Origin: an uncultured Flavobacteriales bacterium
Lineage (GTDB): Bacteria > Bacteroidota > Bacteroidia > Palsa-965
Length of the DNA stretch: 49,567 nucleotides
Assembly: GCA_903873905.1 (NCBI GenBank)
Contig: CAIQQJ010000013.1
Location: 1-49,567, forward strand
Direction: 5' to 3'
The notes beneath the pieces are model-generated. The model was given only the letters and a program-made list of their open reading frames with translations. It was not told the DNA's origin and did not search any database. Position 1 is the first letter of the stretch. The number at the start of each line of letters is the position of its first letter. Below are positions 8,537 to 17,079 of this stretch, piece by piece. A program made the position numbers and the translations under genes.

Positions 8537-11500
8537 ATGCAAGAATCAGAAAAACAATTCACCGTTTACAAATCATCGGCAGGCTCAGGCAAAACATTCA
8601 CCTTGGTGAAGGAATATCTGCGTATTGCATTGTCAGACACATTCGATCCGCCACAGCGTTACAGGAAAATTCTCGCCATCACTTTTACCAATAAAGCGGC
8701 CGCCGAAATGAAGGAGCGGATTATTTCTGCCCTTAAGGAACTCGCAGATCCCAAAGCAGGAATAAATTCGCCTTTGGCAATTATCTTGAAAGAAGAATTG
8801 AAGCTAGATGCATTCACATTAGCTGTACGCTCGAAAGATTTGCTTCGTGCGATTCTTCACAATTACACAGATTTTGCAATTGGTACCATTGACAGTTTCA
8901 CACATCGCATCATACGCGCGTTCTCACATGATCTGAATTTACCTGTCAATTTCGAAGTGGAAATGGATTCCGAAAAACTGATTCGTGAAGCGGTGGATAT
9001 TTTGATCAGTAAAATTGGTGTGGATGACAAGCTCACTGAAATTCTGGTGAAATTTTCAGAAACCAAAACAGAAGAGGAAAAAACTTGGCAAATTGAAAAT
9101 GAACTTCGCTATGCTGCGAAAAATCTATTAAAGGAAGATGCCGCAAGAAGTGCAGATAAACTACGCGAACTTTCCATTGATGATTTTATGAATATTGCTT
9201 CAAAACTTCATAAAATGAAAATCGCTTTTGAAGAAAATGTCGGAAAGATTGCAAAATCCGCCATCAAGCTTATTCAAAATTCTGGTCTCTCAATCGATGA
9301 CTTTTCATATACAAAAGCAGGAATCGCAGGAAGACTTTTAGCTTATGCGAATAATGACCTTGAGAAATTCGGTGAACCAAATAAGAATATTGAAAAATCA
9401 ATTGCTAGCGGCAAATGGAATTCTGGAACTGCAACTAAGGATGCAAAAGCAATTATTGAAACTATCAAATTTGAACTAGAGACGTATTGGAAACAATTGG
9501 AGGAAATTGTTGAACATGAATTCCCAACATATGTTTTCCGAAAAATGTTGCGCAAGAATATTTATTCGATTGCTGTGTTAAGTGAAATCGAAAAAATCAT
9601 TTTCAATTTTCGTAATGAACAGAACATTCTTCATATTTCAGAATTCAACCGCATTATTTCCAAAGTTGTTTTTGCTGAACCCGTTCCATTTATTTACGAG
9701 CGCTTGGGGGAAAAATATTCAAACTATCTAATTGATGAATTTCAGGACACTTCGTTGGTGCAATGGCATAATTTGCTTCCATTGATTGAGAATTCACTTG
9801 CAGGAAACCATTTCAATATGCTTGTTGGCGATGGCAAACAAGCTATTTATCGATGGCGCGGCGGTGAGGTAAGTCAATTTGCAAATTTGCCGAAAGTGAT
9901 CAATCATTTGGATAATCCATTGATTACAGAACGCGAACAAAGTTTAGTTAGGAATTACGAACCGCGTCATCTTTCAAAAAATTATCGAAGCAAAGCGGAA
10001 ATCATTCAATTCAACAATGCATTTTTCAGAAATCTTTCTGAACAACTTTCAGATTCAGGAAAATTAATCTATGACCAACTTGAACAGGAATTTGATCCAA
10101 CAAATACTGGTGGGTATGTTCGAATTGAATCGTTGAATCTGGAAAAGGATAATAAATCGGAACCATTTGTTGAAAAAACAATTGCACTTGTTCAGCAATT
10201 GGCCAAAGAAGACTGGCCCTTATCTGAAATTGCGATTCTAGTCAAGACCAATAAAGATGGTTCCTTGATTGCAACCAATTTGCTTAAAGCTGGAATCCCC
10301 GTTTTATCTTCGGAATCCTTATTGCTGAAGCAATCACCCATTGTTTCATTTATGGTTTCCATTCTTCGTTGCATTGATCATCCAGCGGAAGAATTGGCAG
10401 GCGCTCAAGTATTGGAATATCTTGTTGCCTCAAAAAAAATAAGCGGTCCATTGCATGAACGATTGAAACAATTCGGAGATCATAGAAATAATTTAAAATC
10501 ATTTCTTGCAGAACATAAAATCACTTTTGATCCAATTCGATTCGCACGATTGCCATTCTATCAGCGTTGCGAAGAAATCATTACTTGCTTCGGTCTCGGT
10601 GAAAAGTCAGATTCGTATTTGTTGTTTTTTCTCGATGAGATTTTGAATTACAGCAATAGCAGAAATAAAGACAAGCAGGATTTTTTCGCTTGGTGGGAAG
10701 ATAGAAGTAGAAAAGCATCCGTTGTTGTTCCTGAAGGAATGAATGCTGTAACGATCATGACCATTCATAAATCAAAAGGACTAGAATTTCCTGTTGTAAT
10801 TTTCCCTTTTGCAAATTGGAAACCTATCGGCAAACCAGATGAGAAATGGATTGATTTTGAGGACCCAGAAATCCCTGGCTTGACAACTGCTTTGATCCCG
10901 ATTACCAAAGATCTCATGAAAACGAATTTCAAATCAGTTTACGAGGAAGAGCAGGATAAATTAATGCTCGATGACATTAATGTTTTATACGTTGCAATGA
11001 CACGTGCTGAGAAGCGCCTTTATGTTTTCACAGAAGATATTTCACTTAGAAAAAGTGAGCCCACTGGTGTTAGTCCATTTTTCCCGCGCGCATTGAATGC
11101 AATGAAAAATCCTTTTGTAGAAAATATTTCTGAAACAGGAAAAATTGTTCCACCAGAATTGTCAAAAGTAATTCCTCCGGAGTGTATCAGTCCAGATAAC
11201 CTTGAAAGTCATATTTGGGAAAACCGCGTTCGTATTCGCTCAAATAGTTCTGATCATTGGGATGCAGATGATGCAAATGGAAGTCGTGACAAAGGAAATT
11301 TGCTGCACGAAATTCTTTCTGAAATCAATACAAAAGAAGACATTGATTTTGCTTTGGAAAATGCAATATTAAATGGGCTCAGTGATTCCTCAGAAAGGGA
11401 TAGCATCAAAACACTTCTAAATAAATTAATTGATCTCCCAGAATTGAGTTCTTGTTTCAATGGAAAAGGGAAAATCAGAAAAGAAACGGAGTTGCTTCTT

Positions 11501-11704
11501 CCAAATGGCAAACGATTGCGTCCTGATCGCGTTATTGAAAACTCAGAAGAAACAATTATCATTGATTACAAAACTGGCCAAGCGAATCCATCTTACAAAA
11601 AACAGTTGGATCGATATGCAGAAGTTTTGAAAGAAATGGGTTATGGAAAAATTCAGAAAAAAATCGTTTATACAGAAACGCTGACGGTGGAAAGTTGGAA
11701 TTGA
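8537..11704 (+). CDS. UvrD/REP helicase with C-terminal RecB-type nuclease (AddA-like)
   Basis: A 1055-residue superfamily 1A helicase-nuclease for processing double-strand DNA ends. Walker A is S-S-A-G-S-G-K-T (residues 13-20), Walker B is D-E-F-Q-D-T-S (about 400), followed by G-D-G-K-Q-A-I-Y-R-W-R-G, N-Y-R-S-K, the motif V block M-T-I-H-K-S-K-G-L-E-F-P and motif VI V-A-M-T-R-A-E-K-R-L-Y-V. The C-terminus carries a PD-(D/E)XK nuclease with G-N-L-L-H (about 920) and I-I-I-D-Y-K-T-G-Q (about 1005-1013). This layout matches AddA/RecB beta subunits. The second nuclease subunit often encoded next to it (AddB-like) is not in this window. The start ATG lies 6 nt after the nonamer array. Confidence 0.93.
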   Translation: MQESEKQFTVYKSSAGSGKTFTLVKEYLRIALSDTFDPPQRYRKILAITFTNKAAAEMKERIISALKELADPKAGINSPLAIILKEELKLDAFTLAVRSKDLLRAILHNYTDFAIGTIDSFTHRIIRAFSHDLNLPVNFEVEMDSEKLIREAVDILISKIGVDDKLTEILVKFSETKTEEEKTWQIENELRYAAKNLLKEDAARSADKLRELSIDDFMNIASKLHKMKIAFEENVGKIAKSAIKLIQNSGLSIDDFSYTKAGIAGRLLAYANNDLEKFGEPNKNIEKSIASGKWNSGTATKDAKAIIETIKFELETYWKQLEEIVEHEFPTYVFRKMLRKNIYSIAVLSEIEKIIFNFRNEQNILHISEFNRIISKVVFAEPVPFIYERLGEKYSNYLIDEFQDTSLVQWHNLLPLIENSLAGNHFNMLVGDGKQAIYRWRGGEVSQFANLPKVINHLDNPLITEREQSLVRNYEPRHLSKNYRSKAEIIQFNNAFFRNLSEQLSDSGKLIYDQLEQEFDPTNTGGYVRIESLNLEKDNKSEPFVEKTIALVQQLAKEDWPLSEIAILVKTNKDGSLIATNLLKAGIPVLSSESLLLKQSPIVSFMVSILRCIDHPAEELAGAQVLEYLVASKKISGPLHERLKQFGDHRNNLKSFLAEHKITFDPIRFARLPFYQRCEEIITCFGLGEKSDSYLLFFLDEILNYSNSRNKDKQDFFAWWEDRSRKASVVVPEGMNAVTIMTIHKSKGLEFPVVIFPFANWKPIGKPDEKWIDFEDPEIPGLTTALIPITKDLMKTNFKSVYEEEQDKLMLDDINVLYVAMTRAEKRLYVFTEDISLRKSEPTGVSPFFPRALNAMKNPFVENISETGKIVPPELSKVIPPECISPDNLESHIWENRVRIRSNSSDHWDADDANGSRDKGNLLHEILSEINTKEDIDFALENAILNGLSDSSERDSIKTLLNKLIDLPELSSCFNGKGKIRKETELLLPNGKRLRPDRVIENSEETIIIDYKTGQANPSYKKQLDRYAEVLKEMGYGKIQKKIVYTETLTVESWN

Positions 11705-11825
11705 GTTGCCAATTAATAATGGTTAACACAATTTTACAAATGATCACAAGCAAGTATTTTCAAAATCAATATTTTACCGAAAACAATTATTAATTTGCAC
11801 ATTATTCATTAGCACATAAAACAAA

Positions 11826-12314
11826 ATGCCTTCATTCGACATTGTCAATAAGATTGACACACAAACATTGGATAATGCAATCAACAGCGCGCGTAAAGAA
11901 ATATTCGGCCGTTTTGATTTCAAGGGAACGAAAAGTGAAATTGATCTCAACAAAAAGGATCTTACTTTAAATATTCTTACAGAAGATGAAATGCGTTTGC
12001 AATCCATCGTAGATATTATTCGCAACAGAATGATCAAACAACAAATTGATCCGCGTTGTATTGATGAGGGAAAAGAACATTATGCGTCTGGAAACATGGT
12101 GAAGAAAGATTTGAAAATCAAGCAGGGTATTGACAAGGATACAGCGAGAAAAATTCAAAAAGACATTAAAGAATCAAAACTGAAAGTCCAAGCACAACAA
12201 ATGGAAGACACCATTCGTGTCACAGCGAAAAAAATTGATGATTTGCAAGAAGTAATTTCATTGGTAAGAAAAGGAAATTACGAATTGCCGATTCAATTTG
12301 TGAATATGAAATGA
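11826..12314 (+). CDS. yajQ: YajQ family nucleotide-binding protein
   Basis: A 162-residue cytoplasmic protein matching YajQ over its whole length, starting M-P-S-F-D-I-V and ending with E-L-P-I-Q-F-x-N. The block G-R-F-D-F-K-G-T near residues 28-35 is characteristic. The fold is two ferredoxin-like domains. Family members have been reported to bind cyclic di-GMP in some proteobacteria and otherwise to bind nucleotides; the role in Bacteroidota is not established. It stands alone between the helicase gene and a convergent membrane operon. Confidence 0.95.
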   Translation: MPSFDIVNKIDTQTLDNAINSARKEIFGRFDFKGTKSEIDLNKKDLTLNILTEDEMRLQSIVDIIRNRMIKQQIDPRCIDEGKEHYASGNMVKKDLKIKQGIDKDTARKIQKDIKESKLKVQAQQMEDTIRVTAKKIDDLQEVISLVRKGNYELPIQFVNMK

Positions 12315-12332
12315 TGTGAACCTATTTCACAT
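12314..12332 (+). terminator. Hairpin after yajQ
   Basis: ATGTGAA (12314-12320) and TTCACAT (12326-12332) form a 7-bp stem with a 5-nt loop immediately after the stop codon. There is no strong U tract, so termination efficiency is uncertain. A second 14-bp palindrome, TTCTTAATTAAGAA (12339-12352), overlaps the stop of the convergent gene. Confidence 0.4.
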
Positions 12333-12341
12333 TTACCCTTC

Positions 12342-13124
12342 TTAATTAAGAATTTTTACAACATCATCCAATTTGCCTTCAGAGCTAAACTGAATTATTA
12401 TGTGATCGGAAGGAAACTCTTTTTGGATTTTATTTCTCTCCGACTCAAAATATTTTATTATTTCCGGATCCTCTGAAGCTTTACCCATAAGTGTATAGGT
12501 TATTGCGTAATTACCGACCCCTTTTTTCACATAGATGTCAATGCTTTTATCATTGGTGAATTCACCAACATCTTCTAAAGTCTTTGCAATTTTATCAAGT
12601 TCAGCAACTGTAATATTTGAACTTTTATAATAAATTTTATTTTCAGTCAATCCATATGCCTTGCAGGAAGAATTAAGTGTAACATCTGTAAAATATAATC
12701 CAGAAAAAATGAGTGCGCATAAAATCACTAAGGAAATTGAAGTCACTCCCGCCACTCTCCATCCACTGAAATATTTTCCACCTTTTTTCAAATGAGTTTC
12801 AATATTTCTTCCTTGATAATAATAAACCAATCCATAAGCAATTCCTGTATAGATTAAGGGAATCAATTGGTTGGGGATTTTTACAGAAGTAGGCATCTTC
12901 ATGACCATCCATAAAAGCAATATGCTCACAAGAATACTGATCAGCCATGCCATCTTGGCTTTTGCAGGCTCACCAAATATTTTAAAATTATGAGCCATAA
13001 TATATCCCGCTGCAAGTGGGCCGCCCAAAAAAGTGGCAATATAAATTGGTTTTTCACGAAATATTTTTGGAAGTTCTTGATGCGTATCTAACATCGATTC
13101 TACATTTGGTTTACTAGATTCCAT
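12342..13124 (-). CDS. Hypothetical membrane protein with C-terminal soluble domain
   Basis: A 260-residue protein I do not recognise. It has a polar N-terminus of about 25 residues, then four predicted membrane helices (roughly residues 26-46, 60-76, 85-103 and 125-146). A soluble C-terminal domain of about 110 residues contains one Cys (about residue 153) and mixed alpha/beta character. The N-terminal half looks like a small integral-membrane module of the kind found in uncharacterised Bacteroidota proteins. It is 6 nt downstream of another small membrane protein on the same strand, so the two probably form an operon. No function can be assigned. Confidence 0.75.
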   Translation of the reverse strand: MESSKPNVESMLDTHQELPKIFREKPIYIATFLGGPLAAGYIMAHNFKIFGEPAKAKMAWLISILVSILLLWMVMKMPTSVKIPNQLIPLIYTGIAYGLVYYYQGRNIETHLKKGGKYFSGWRVAGVTSISLVILCALIFSGLYFTDVTLNSSCKAYGLTENKIYYKSSNITVAELDKIAKTLEDVGEFTNDKSIDIYVKKGVGNYAITYTLMGKASEDPEIIKYFESERNKIQKEFPSDHIIIQFSSEGKLDDVVKILN

Positions 13125-13130
13125 AGTATT

Positions 13131-13505
13131 TTATAATAAGTGAATTAATATTCTATCTTCTCTTGCAGTTTTATAATTCAAAACATAAACTTTTTCTAAA
13201 CCAGGTAACTTTTGAGTCTGCTCAATTTTTAAATCCAATAATGTTACTTTTTTTTGTTTACCAATTTCGTGTAGGATAATTTCAAAGCAAACAAACCACA
13301 ATAGAATTGGAATCCCAATTGTGATCAATTTAACCAACAGTGATTTCTTTGAAACAAGAACTAATATAGTTCCCAAAAGAAAAAATGCCATACCAATCAT
13401 CAACTTAAAAACATCAAAACAAATTACCCAACCGCAAATAATCAGAACTATTCCAAAGAAGAATTTCATGTTTGGATTTGTTTGGGAAACGTTGCTTGTA
13501 GACAT
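13131..13505 (-). CDS. Hypothetical small membrane protein
   Basis: A 124-residue protein without recognisable family. The ATG at 13505 is chosen over an upstream in-frame TTG because it gives a normal polar N-terminus (M-S-T-S-N). Three hydrophobic segments (about residues 14-31, 33-50 and 57-77) are followed by a soluble tail of about 45 residues ending H-L-L. The stop is 6 nt before the start of the larger membrane protein, which suggests co-translation and a joint function. Upstream, only 14 nt separate it from the stop of the SBBP protein gene, so all three may be one transcript. Confidence 0.65.
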   Translation of the reverse strand: MSTSNVSQTNPNMKFFFGIVLIICGWVICFDVFKLMIGMAFFLLGTILVLVSKKSLLVKLITIGIPILLWFVCFEIILHEIGKQKKVTLLDLKIEQTQKLPGLEKVYVLNYKTAREDRILIHLL

Positions 13506-13519
13506 AAAGAAAAACAATA

Positions 13520-15832
13520 TTAATTTCGAATGAACTGCAAAACATGAATGGTTGAATCAACATCTGCTATTTTCAAAAAATAAATCCCAGACGATAAATA
13601 ACTCACATCAATTGAACTGACACTACCCTCCTCTGTCACCATCACTCTACCTAATGCATCCATTATTTCAATTTTAGCACTCGTGCCCATTAGTGTAGTG
13701 ATATTAATAATTCCATTGGAAGGATTCGGAAAAACAGCTATCGAATTATCCTCGTCGACTGAAATTGTATTTGTTGAAATTAACTCTTCACTCATTCCGA
13801 ATTTAACAACATATCCGTCACAATTAGATCCATTCGTGTTTTGAAAAGCATTCGCAACAGGAAGATTTGTACTATACGTATCGCCACAAGCAATTACATT
13901 CGTATCTGCGTCAACTGTAATCCCCAGCAAGGCGTCAAGCCCATTTCCTCCCAAGAAAGTTCCAGAAATCATTTGTCCGGTAGTGTCCATCTTAATTACA
14001 AAACCATCACTATTTGCAGCGTAAATCGATTGAATTGCATTTGCACTTACAGGAAATGTCGGACTTTCTGTTTGTCCACAAACAAAAATATATTTCCCCA
14101 ATCGACATATTCCCCATGCAACATCTTGCCCTCCTCCACCAACAAATGTTGACCAAATCAATTGGCCATTCACGTCAAACTTAGAAACGTAAACATCCTG
14201 TTGTCCCATCAAGGTTGACTGAAAAACAGTTCCTTGAATTGGAAAATCTGCACTGTAAGTAAATCCTGTCATGTATAAATTCCCCAGTTCATCAGAAACA
14301 ATTCCGTTGGCATCTTCATTATTTGTTCCACCAAAAAATGTAGCATAATGCCGCGCTCCATTCATTCCGAATTTCACAAGATAATTATCAGGTTGATTCA
14401 ATAAACTAACTTGCCACGCATTTGCAGTTACAGGAAAATTAAAACTTCTTGTTCCTCCAACAAAAGTAATTTCCCCTTGAGGACTCACACAAATTGCATG
14501 TATATCTTCCGGACTACTTCCTCCGTAATAAGTTGACCATTGCACATTCAATAAATTATCAAACACAGTAAGTGAAGCATCAATTTGTCCTCCCATTGTT
14601 CCTTGATAACCACTAGAAGCAAAAGGTAAATCTATAGATGTTGTGGAGCCGCCAAGAACAATTTCATTTGCTGGCCCTTTGGTAATGCACAATCCTTGAT
14701 CACTTCCAGTTCCACCGTAATAGGTTGAACGAATCAAATGTCCTGCGCTATTGAGTACAAGAAGGAACGCATCATAACCACCATGATTACTTGCTTGTGT
14801 TGGAAATAACATTGGAAGGTCAGTACTGTTCGTCATTCCAGCAATTACAAAAGTGGAATCAATTGCGACGATCTGATTTGCCCCGTCAAAATTTGTTCCA
14901 CCATAATAAGTTGACCAAATACAATTTCCAATTGAATCAAACCGTGTGATGATTGCATCATAACCTAGTGTCAATGTATCCTGCATCGCACCTGGTGTTG
15001 TAGGAAAATTCAAACTTCCAGTTCTCCCTGTAACAACAACACCATTAGTATTTGTTAATGAAATTCCAAATAGATCCTCAGCACTATTGCCGCCGAGATA
15101 CGTCAGCCAACTGATAGAAGAAATTTGTGTTTGATTGTTTCCATTTGACGCCTTCAAAAAATAATCAGATGTCTGCAAAAGTGAGCCAAGTCTTCTATCG
15201 TGTTGTTTTGAAATACAACCCGACCTATTTTTATCTACTGCTTCATCAAACGAGCCAGCCACAGATGTGAAAGAATTCCCTTCTCCATTTTGCCATTGGC
15301 TTACATTTGATCCATACACTTCAAATGAAATTTGAGAAGGGATTTTGGATTGTGTAATGACCAATTTTTTCTCAACGGATCCATCATGCGTAGTAAACTC
15401 AAGATCATTTCCATCAACTGCATTTTGATAAATGATTTTGCCGTATTTTTTTGCAGCTATTGTTCCAACAGGAAAATAAAAAAGACAATTGGAATTTTCC
15501 TGGATTTTTCCTTCAGGAATTATTTGCAACCCATTTTCAAAATAGAAATCGGTTCGATTCACATGTCCAACGGAATCATTTTGCACTACGGAATATCCCC
15601 GATCAGAAAAATAGTAGGTTAAAATTCTTCCTCTCAGGATAAATCTAATCGCAGGATCTACGCTTTCCTTTTTAGCCCGTCCTCCACGCATAACCAGTGA
15701 ATCAGAATTTGTCCGTTGAGAAGTAATCTGACCAACATTTTCCTCGAAACTTAATTTCGAATGAAAATCACGTTTCACTTCCGCAAATAGAAATGAGGGA
15801 AGCAAAAGTAAAACGCAAAATAGCCTTCTCAT
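13520..15832 (-). CDS. Secreted SBBP beta-propeller repeat protein with T9SS type A sorting domain
   Basis: A 770-residue exported protein started at the ATG at 15832 (a TTG lies four codons upstream). The signal peptide is M-R-R-L-F ... F-L-F-A. The first 200 residues resemble the N-terminal region commonly found before SBBP repeats, beginning with F-E-E-N-V-G-Q. From about residue 230 to 680 come about eight SBBP units with recurring T-Y-L-G-G / S-T-Y-Y-G-G and D-A-F-L/ D-A-I-I blocks, each followed by G-x-T-x-S-x-x-F-P, predicted to fold as a beta-propeller. The C-terminal 75 residues (V-F-P-N-P-S-N-G ... L-S-S-G-I-Y-F-L-K-I) are a T9SS type A sorting domain. The role is unknown; surface adhesion or binding is likely. 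Confidence 0.93.
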   Translation of the reverse strand: MRRLFCVLLLLPSFLFAEVKRDFHSKLSFEENVGQITSQRTNSDSLVMRGGRAKKESVDPAIRFILRGRILTYYFSDRGYSVVQNDSVGHVNRTDFYFENGLQIIPEGKIQENSNCLFYFPVGTIAAKKYGKIIYQNAVDGNDLEFTTHDGSVEKKLVITQSKIPSQISFEVYGSNVSQWQNGEGNSFTSVAGSFDEAVDKNRSGCISKQHDRRLGSLLQTSDYFLKASNGNNQTQISSISWLTYLGGNSAEDLFGISLTNTNGVVVTGRTGSLNFPTTPGAMQDTLTLGYDAIITRFDSIGNCIWSTYYGGTNFDGANQIVAIDSTFVIAGMTNSTDLPMLFPTQASNHGGYDAFLLVLNSAGHLIRSTYYGGTGSDQGLCITKGPANEIVLGGSTTSIDLPFASSGYQGTMGGQIDASLTVFDNLLNVQWSTYYGGSSPEDIHAICVSPQGEITFVGGTRSFNFPVTANAWQVSLLNQPDNYLVKFGMNGARHYATFFGGTNNEDANGIVSDELGNLYMTGFTYSADFPIQGTVFQSTLMGQQDVYVSKFDVNGQLIWSTFVGGGGQDVAWGICRLGKYIFVCGQTESPTFPVSANAIQSIYAANSDGFVIKMDTTGQMISGTFLGGNGLDALLGITVDADTNVIACGDTYSTNLPVANAFQNTNGSNCDGYVVKFGMSEELISTNTISVDEDNSIAVFPNPSNGIINITTLMGTSAKIEIMDALGRVMVTEEGSVSSIDVSYLSSGIYFLKIADVDSTIHVLQFIRN

Positions 15833-15980
15833 GAGAATTGTCAAGATGTTTAGTGATCAATGTCTACCAAATTTACCCCATTTTATCGTGACTTTGTATT
15901 GTTGAAATATTTTCGGCTTAAAATTTATTCCAAAGTGCGAATTTGATGGTTCAGAATAGAAAAAAGTTTAATTCAGACTC

Positions 15981-17015
15981 ATGATGGAAAGGATTACAAA
16001 AATTTCAAAACTCCTATTCTTTATTCTATTGGTAATAGGATTCCTGCTGATTTCTCGGTCATTTCTTGTTCCCTTTCTTTACGGCCTAATCATTGCGCTT
16101 GTTGTTTATCCAATTTGTAAACGAATAGAAAAAAAAGGAATTGCCAGAAGTATTGCCATTTTGATTTCCATTTCACTTGTCTTGCTGCTTTTCTTGGGAA
16201 TCATTTTTATTCTCGCACTTCAAGTGAATGAATTGAATAAGGAACTGCCGCAATTAGTTCAAGGTGCCAACGAGGAACTCCTCAAAGGTCAAAATTGGAT
16301 TGTTAGCAATCTTGGTATTTCACTAACGGAACAAAACAATATGTTTATCGACTACAAAAAAAGCGTGAGTGGAAATATCAGTGGCTTTCTTTCCGGTACT
16401 GCAATGGGACTCTTTAATCTTGTAATCATTCCAGTTTATGCAAGTCTGATATTATATTTTAGAAATATAATTGTTGATTTTGTAATTTCAATCGTTGGAA
16501 CAAAATATAAAGATGAACTGCCTGGCATCTTAAATGAAGCAATTCAAACCTATTACAGATACATAAAAGGAATGATTTTCGTTTATCTGACAGTAGGAGT
16601 TTTGAATAGTATAGGACTTTTTTTACTTGGTGTAAAATATCCTTTGTTGTTTGGAATGCTCACGGCTTTCATGACCATCATTCCCTATTTTGGGATTATC
16701 ATCAGTTCCTTACTCCCGATCAGCATTACATGGATGGAAACCAAAAGCATTTACATTCCACTTGGTATTGTTGGTGTTTTTTCATTCGTACAATATCTTG
16801 AAGCCTACTTTATCTTCCCCTACATTGTAGGAAAACAATTAAATATCAATACACTCTCATCCATCATTTTGATAATTATCGGTGGTATGATTTGGGGTGT
16901 TTCAGGAATGATTTTATTTCTCCCCTACATTGCCTTATTGAATCTTGTTTCTAAACAAATGGAGGAATTCAAACCCTTCCGTATTTTACTAGAAAATCCA
17001 ACAGTAAAAAAATAA
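15981..17015 (+). CDS. AI-2E family transporter (PerM/TqsA type)
   Basis: A 344-residue polytopic inner-membrane protein of the AI-2E (UPF0118) family. It has two N-terminal helices, a cytoplasmic or periplasmic helical segment (about residues 85-130), and a C-terminal bundle containing L-x-G-x-x-Y-P-L-L-F-G-M-L-T-A-F-M-T-I-I-P-Y-F-G near residues 215-240. Family members export small molecules such as autoinducer 2 or act in Na+/H+ exchange, and the name does not prove an AI-2 substrate. Two ATGs occur in tandem (15981 and 15984). The gene is monocistronic and convergent with the P-type ATPase. Confidence 0.9.
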   Translation: MMERITKISKLLFFILLVIGFLLISRSFLVPFLYGLIIALVVYPICKRIEKKGIARSIAILISISLVLLLFLGIIFILALQVNELNKELPQLVQGANEELLKGQNWIVSNLGISLTEQNNMFIDYKKSVSGNISGFLSGTAMGLFNLVIIPVYASLILYFRNIIVDFVISIVGTKYKDELPGILNEAIQTYYRYIKGMIFVYLTVGVLNSIGLFLLGVKYPLLFGMLTAFMTIIPYFGIIISSLLPISITWMETKSIYIPLGIVGVFSFVQYLEAYFIFPYIVGKQLNINTLSSIILIIIGGMIWGVSGMILFLPYIALLNLVSKQMEEFKPFRILLENPTVKK

Positions 17016-17049
17016 TTCACTCACATCGGAAAAGGAGATTGGAATACTT

Positions 17050-17076
17050 CAATTCAGAATCGAATTTTTTGAATTG
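17050..17076. terminator. Inverted repeat between convergent genes
   Basis: CAATTCA (17050-17056) and TGAATTG (17070-17076) form a 7-bp stem around a 13-nt loop between the stops of the permease and the P-type ATPase. It may end transcription from both sides, but it is AT-rich and weak. Confidence 0.35.
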
Positions 17077-17079
17077 GTG

